Assembly: GCA_024691465.1 (NCBI GenBank)
Contig: JAILNO010000240.1
Location: forward strand, 1-10,178
Origin: Pseudobutyrivibrio sp.
GTDB taxonomy: Bacteria; Bacillota_A; Clostridia; Lachnospirales; Lachnospiraceae
Direction: 5' to 3'
Length of the DNA stretch: 10,178 nucleotides
The notes under the pieces were generated by a model that searched no databases, had not been told where the DNA came from, and saw only the letters and a list, made by a program, of their open reading frames with translations. The translations under genes and the position numbers were made by a program. Positions 7,539-10,178 of the stretch are shown here, one piece after another (position 1 is the stretch's first letter; the number at the start of each line of letters is the position of its first letter).

Positions 7539-8873
7539 CTAAAAGAACATTTCAAATCCTGCAATAATATATTTCCTAGCATCAGCCATTGTAATAATTC
7601 TATCGATATGACCGTGTGAAGCAGCAACAAGTGCGCTATCCTGCAATGCCGCATAGTCCTTAGCAATTGCTTCCTGATCACATCCGCCATCAGCAAGAAT
7701 CTTAGCAGCCTTAGAAGCTTCCATAGCACCTACTGAAGCTGACTCAAATGCATATACTAAATCTGCACCAAGTGACTTAGAGTTCATAAGGACATAAGCA
7801 CTACCGTAAGCCTGCTTAGTAATAAGGTTAAGCTTAGGTACGCTAGCATCTACGAATCTCTGTGTCATCTGAGAAAGAGCTCTAGGGAGACGCTTCTCCT
7901 GACACTTGCATGACTTGAATGCAGCCACATTAGTGATTGATAATACAGGAATCTCATACATGTCGCAAAGATCAACGAAATCAGCAGCCTTCTCACAACC
8001 ATTAGCTGAAAGATAAGCCTCTCCATCAACCTCTCTATTACCAACCACACCAACAGTAACACCATCAAGCTTCATGAGACCTGTAACCATCTCTTTAGCA
8101 AAACCTGCCTTAAGCTCGATAAACTGTCTATTATCAGCAAGCTCAGTAGCAACAGCGCAAGCATCTGTAACCTTACCCTCAAGGCCCTCTGCTGCTCTGT
8201 TAAGATCATCAGTAGACTCTACGATATCATTAGGAATCATTGTGATTACCTGTCTCATAGAAGCAACTACTTCGCTCAATGAACCGTGCATATCTACCGT
8301 ACCAGCCTCTTCGAACTGGAAAGCAGCTGAAGAAGTATCACACTCATCTGAACGATTGCCAGTAATTGTATCAGGTGAATTAACAAAAAGTGATGCTCCA
8401 TCTACCATAAATGTAAAATCAGCAAGAGCTGGAAGAACTGAAAGGCCACCGCCACAGTTGCCAGCAACGCAGATAAGCTGTGGGATAACTCCCTTAACAT
8501 CTGCAGCTCTTTCGATTACAGAACCAAGTGCCTCAAGTGCATCAAAAGACTCCTGAAGACGTACGCCACCGCAATCAATAAAACCAATAACAGGAGCTCC
8601 TACCTTAAGTGCCATGTCATATACTGAGAGAATCTTCTTAGCATGCATCTCACCAATAGTACCGCCTAATACATCGGCATTCTGGCTGAATACGAATACT
8701 AAAGTTCCGTCAACAAGACCATGTCCAATAATTACTCCGTCTGATGGTTCTTTTTTCGCATCAAGGTTAAAATCAGTATTACGACTAGTTACAAGTGACT
8801 GAAGCTCAACAAAGCTGTTGTCATCAAGTAATGCGTTGATTCTAGCCTGAGCTTGATTTAAATCATTACCCAT
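7539..8873 (-). CDS. Acyl-CoA carboxyltransferase family protein (12S/MmdA-like), divergent
   Basis: A 444-residue member of the carboxyl transferase (crotonase-fold) family that includes MmdA, PccB and the 12S transcarboxylase subunit, which move carboxyl groups between acyl-CoA and biotin. Similarity is clear in NSFVELQSLVT (19-29), GGTIGEMHAKKI (70-81), KVGAPVIGFID (90-100), GVIPQL (128-133), SVPKLNLITKQAYGSAY (344-360) and the C-terminal ASHGHID (418-424). Two features differ from MmdA: the N-terminal helices (about 30 residues or more) are missing, and active-site loops have changed. GNCGGG (138-143) stands for the usual PCAGG-type oxyanion loop, and KSCKCQEK (320-327) replaces the PGxxQE loop. 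MmdA is about 510 residues. The acyl-CoA substrate (methylmalonyl-, malonyl- or other) cannot be called. It is first in the operon, with GGAGG (8880-8884) before the ATG. Confidence 0.85.
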   Translation of the reverse strand: MGNDLNQAQARINALLDDNSFVELQSLVTSRNTDFNLDAKKEPSDGVIIGHGLVDGTLVFVFSQNADVLGGTIGEMHAKKILSVYDMALKVGAPVIGFIDCGGVRLQESFDALEALGSVIERAADVKGVIPQLICVAGNCGGGLSVLPALADFTFMVDGASLFVNSPDTITGNRSDECDTSSAAFQFEEAGTVDMHGSLSEVVASMRQVITMIPNDIVESTDDLNRAAEGLEGKVTDACAVATELADNRQFIELKAGFAKEMVTGLMKLDGVTVGVVGNREVDGEAYLSANGCEKAADFVDLCDMYEIPVLSITNVAAFKSCKCQEKRLPRALSQMTQRFVDASVPKLNLITKQAYGSAYVLMNSKSLGADLVYAFESASVGAMEASKAAKILADGGCDQEAIAKDYAALQDSALVAASHGHIDRIITMADARKYIIAGFEMFF

Positions 8874-8921
8874 CTCGTACCTCCATTTATATAAATTATT
8901 TCAAAATTTCTCGCAAGTATA

Positions 8922-8950
8922 ATAATATCGTTTTTTCAGCGCCTTTTCAA
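8922..8950 (-). promoter_or_regulatory. Promoter of the Na+ decarboxylase operon
   Basis: TTGAAA (8945-8950) and TATTAT (8922-8927) are separated by exactly 17 nt; each matches five of six bases of the sigma-A consensus. The DNA just upstream is very AT-rich. The predicted leader is about 40 nt, too short for a riboswitch. Confidence 0.7.
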
Positions 8951-8957
8951 TGTTGTT

Positions 8958-8977
8958 TTGTTAAAAAATTGTCACAA
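8958..8977 (-). promoter_or_regulatory. Imperfect inverted repeat upstream of the decarboxylase promoter (possible operator)
   Basis: The minus strand reads TTGTGACAATTTTTTAACAA, with TTGT/ACAA ends, seven bases upstream of the -35. It loosely recalls the redox regulator Rex operator (TTGTTAA-N4-TTAACAA), but the half-sites are two bases too far apart and one is imperfect. It may be only part of an AT-rich upstream element. Confidence 0.25.
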
Positions 8978-9013
8978 GTTTATGAACTATAATTTGGAAA
9001 GTTTTTTCTCCAT

Positions 9014-9043
9014 AAAAAATAGCATCGTATACACGATGCTATT
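9014..9043 (-). terminator. Intrinsic terminator after scpB
   Basis: A perfect 11-bp stem, AATAGCATCGT / ACGATGCTATT (9033-9043 and 9018-9028), with a 4-nt GTAT loop runs into a T-tract (9014-9019). It lies 29 nt past the scpB stop and separates it from the decarboxylase operon. The plus strand lacks a matching T-run. Confidence 0.92.
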
Positions 9044-9072
9044 CTGAAAATTAGTATAAAAAACAATAATTT

Positions 9073-9645
9073 TTAAACAGTAACCTCAACATTGTCGGCC
9101 TCGCTCTCAGCCTCTAATTTGAACTCTTCTATCTGTGCCTGAGAAAGCTCTGGCAACTCCTCAATAGAGCTCACACCAAATGAACGAAGGAACTCTTCTG
9201 TAGTACCAAATAACATAGGTCTACCCGGCGCATCTAACCTGCCAAGCTCAGTACATAATCCGAACTCAACTAATTTAGAAACAGCAAAGTCACAAGAAAC
9301 CCCACGAATCTTCTCAATCTCTGACTTAGTGATAGGCTGCTTGTAAGCAATTATAGAAAGTGTCTCAAGCAAAACATCCGTAAGAACATACTTCTTAGGC
9401 TGCTTAGCAATGCGGATAAGATACTCATATATATCTGGACTGGTACACATCTGATAAGAACCATCTATCTCTGTAATAGTGATACCTCTCTTGTCCTCTT
9501 CATACTGCTGCTTAAGTGATTCTACAGCCTTAATAACTATATCGTTTTCAACCTCAAGGGCCTTAGCTATTTTGGAAGGTTCCACAGTGCCTCCCATAGC
9601 AAATAATATACCCTCAACTATATTCTCAATTTCCTTTAATTCCAT
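9073..9645 (-). CDS. scpB: Segregation and condensation protein B
   Basis: ScpB dimerises and binds ScpA; with SMC they form the bacterial condensin that organises and segregates the chromosome. The 190-residue protein shows two winged-helix domains: the first about 1-80, starting with IENIVEGILFAMGGTVEP (6-23), the second about 88-160. Strong family signatures are ETLSIIAYKQPITKSEIE (94-111), RGVSCDFAVSKLVEFGL (114-130), and GRLDAPGRPMLFGTTEEFLR (135-154) followed by FGVSSIEELPEL (156-167). The acidic tail (about 168-190) is normal. It starts 20 nt after the scpA stop with a GGGAGAG ribosome binding site. A terminator follows, so it is the last gene of its operon. Confidence 0.96.
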   Translation of the reverse strand: MELKEIENIVEGILFAMGGTVEPSKIAKALEVENDIVIKAVESLKQQYEEDKRGITITEIDGSYQMCTSPDIYEYLIRIAKQPKKYVLTDVLLETLSIIAYKQPITKSEIEKIRGVSCDFAVSKLVEFGLCTELGRLDAPGRPMLFGTTEEFLRSFGVSSIEELPELSQAQIEEFKLEAESEADNVEVTV

Positions 9646-9665
9646 CTATCTCTCCCAAATAGCAA

Positions 9666-10178
9666 CTAAGCTGCTATTCTACTTTCAATGACAATATCAG
9701 TGAAAGTATCTTCCTGTGTAATATTAATCTGACCAGCCTTCATCATCTCTAATATGCAGAGGAAAGTAACAATAACCTCTGTCTTAGAATGTGCAGCCTC
9801 AAGCAAATTTCTAAAGCTAAATGTATTGTGTGCCTTAGCAAAAGCAATAGTCCATTCCATCTTCTGCTCAAGGGATACTTCTTCCTTCTTGATCTTACCA
9901 AATGTAGAACGGATAGGATCACGGCGATTATCCTGGCGCTTAAGCACCTGATTAAAGATATCATTAAGCTTGTTAAGGGTAAGATCTGACATCAATTCCT
10001 CTAAATCAACTGGCTGCTCATACTTAAGAACCTCATCAGGAATAGTAGGTTCTTTATAAAATACTAAATTAGCATCCATCTGTCTATCACGAAGCTGATA
10101 AGAAATAGTCTTATACATCTTATACTCGAGGAGCTGTTGAACAAGCTCTGCACGTGGATCCTCAGATTCCTCATCATC
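9666..10178 (-). CDS. scpA: Segregation and condensation protein A, C-terminal part
   Basis: ScpA is the kleisin that bridges the SMC heads and binds ScpB in bacterial condensin. The gene enters from the right edge; the open frame continues to base 10178, so the ATG at 10118 is internal. The 170 residues present begin in the acidic segment DDEESEDPRAELVQQLLEYK, a hallmark of the central ScpA region, and go on through YKTISYQL. The C-terminal winged-helix domain that contacts SMC is recognisable in FSFRNLLEAAHSKTEVIVTF and LCILEMMKAGQINITQ, ending with FTDIVIES. The N-terminal part that binds SMC's neck lies outside the window. scpB follows after 20 nt. Confidence 0.93.
   Translation of the reverse strand, partial: DDEESEDPRAELVQQLLEYKMYKTISYQLRDRQMDANLVFYKEPTIPDEVLKYEQPVDLEELMSDLTLNKLNDIFNQVLKRQDNRRDPIRSTFGKIKKEEVSLEQKMEWTIAFAKAHNTFSFRNLLEAAHSKTEVIVTFLCILEMMKAGQINITQEDTFTDIVIESRIAA

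Noticed and set aside
8074..8556. 160-codon plus-strand open frame inside the carboxyltransferase gene
   Set aside because: Antisense to a conserved coding region, no ribosome binding site or known motif; a shadow frame.
9018..9043. Hairpin considered as a regulatory leader for the decarboxylase operon
   Set aside because: It is a classic stem plus T-tract close to the scpB stop and lies upstream of the predicted promoter, so it is a terminator.

Overview
The window comes from a low-GC, Gram-positive anaerobe. It is most likely a Lachnospiraceae/Clostridia member: all genes sit on the minus strand with strong GGAGG ribosome binding sites, and a flavoprotein-cmk-ispH-rpsA gene order and a separate sodium-pump decarboxylase cluster are typical of that group. 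I cannot name the genus from sequence alone. No mobile elements, CRISPR arrays, tRNA or rRNA genes are visible.

Reading in the direction of transcription (high to low coordinates), the window has three transcription blocks. (1) scpA (cut by the right edge) and scpB, the partners of the SMC chromosome condensin, end at a strong intrinsic terminator at 9014-9043. (2) A five-gene operon follows a good sigma-A-type promoter (8922-8950). It encodes an acyl-CoA carboxyltransferase-like protein, an OadG-like subunit fused to a lipoprotein domain, a small biotin carrier, the membrane beta subunit of a Na+-pumping decarboxylase, and an OadA/5S-type pyruvate/oxaloacetate carboxyltransferase lacking its own biotin domain. 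It ends at a second perfect hairpin terminator (3775-3806). (3) A MurR/RpiR-type regulator is followed by a HI0933/BaiN-type flavoprotein, cytidylate kinase, IspH and the first 19 codons of ribosomal protein S1, all closely spaced or overlapping, with a likely promoter that partly overlaps the preceding terminator.

The decarboxylase operon is the most distinctive part. It holds both a 12S/MmdA-like and a 5S/OadA-like carboxyltransferase, one shared biotin carrier, and the Na+ pump subunits, but no biotin carboxylase. Biotin could therefore be charged from oxaloacetate and/or an acyl-CoA and discharged through the beta subunit with Na+ export, or the carboxyl group could be passed between the two substrates as in propionibacterial transcarboxylase. 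The 12S-like subunit has lost several normally conserved active-site motifs, so its substrate, and even its activity, is open. The rest of the window is housekeeping: chromosome segregation, nucleotide metabolism, isoprenoid synthesis and translation.
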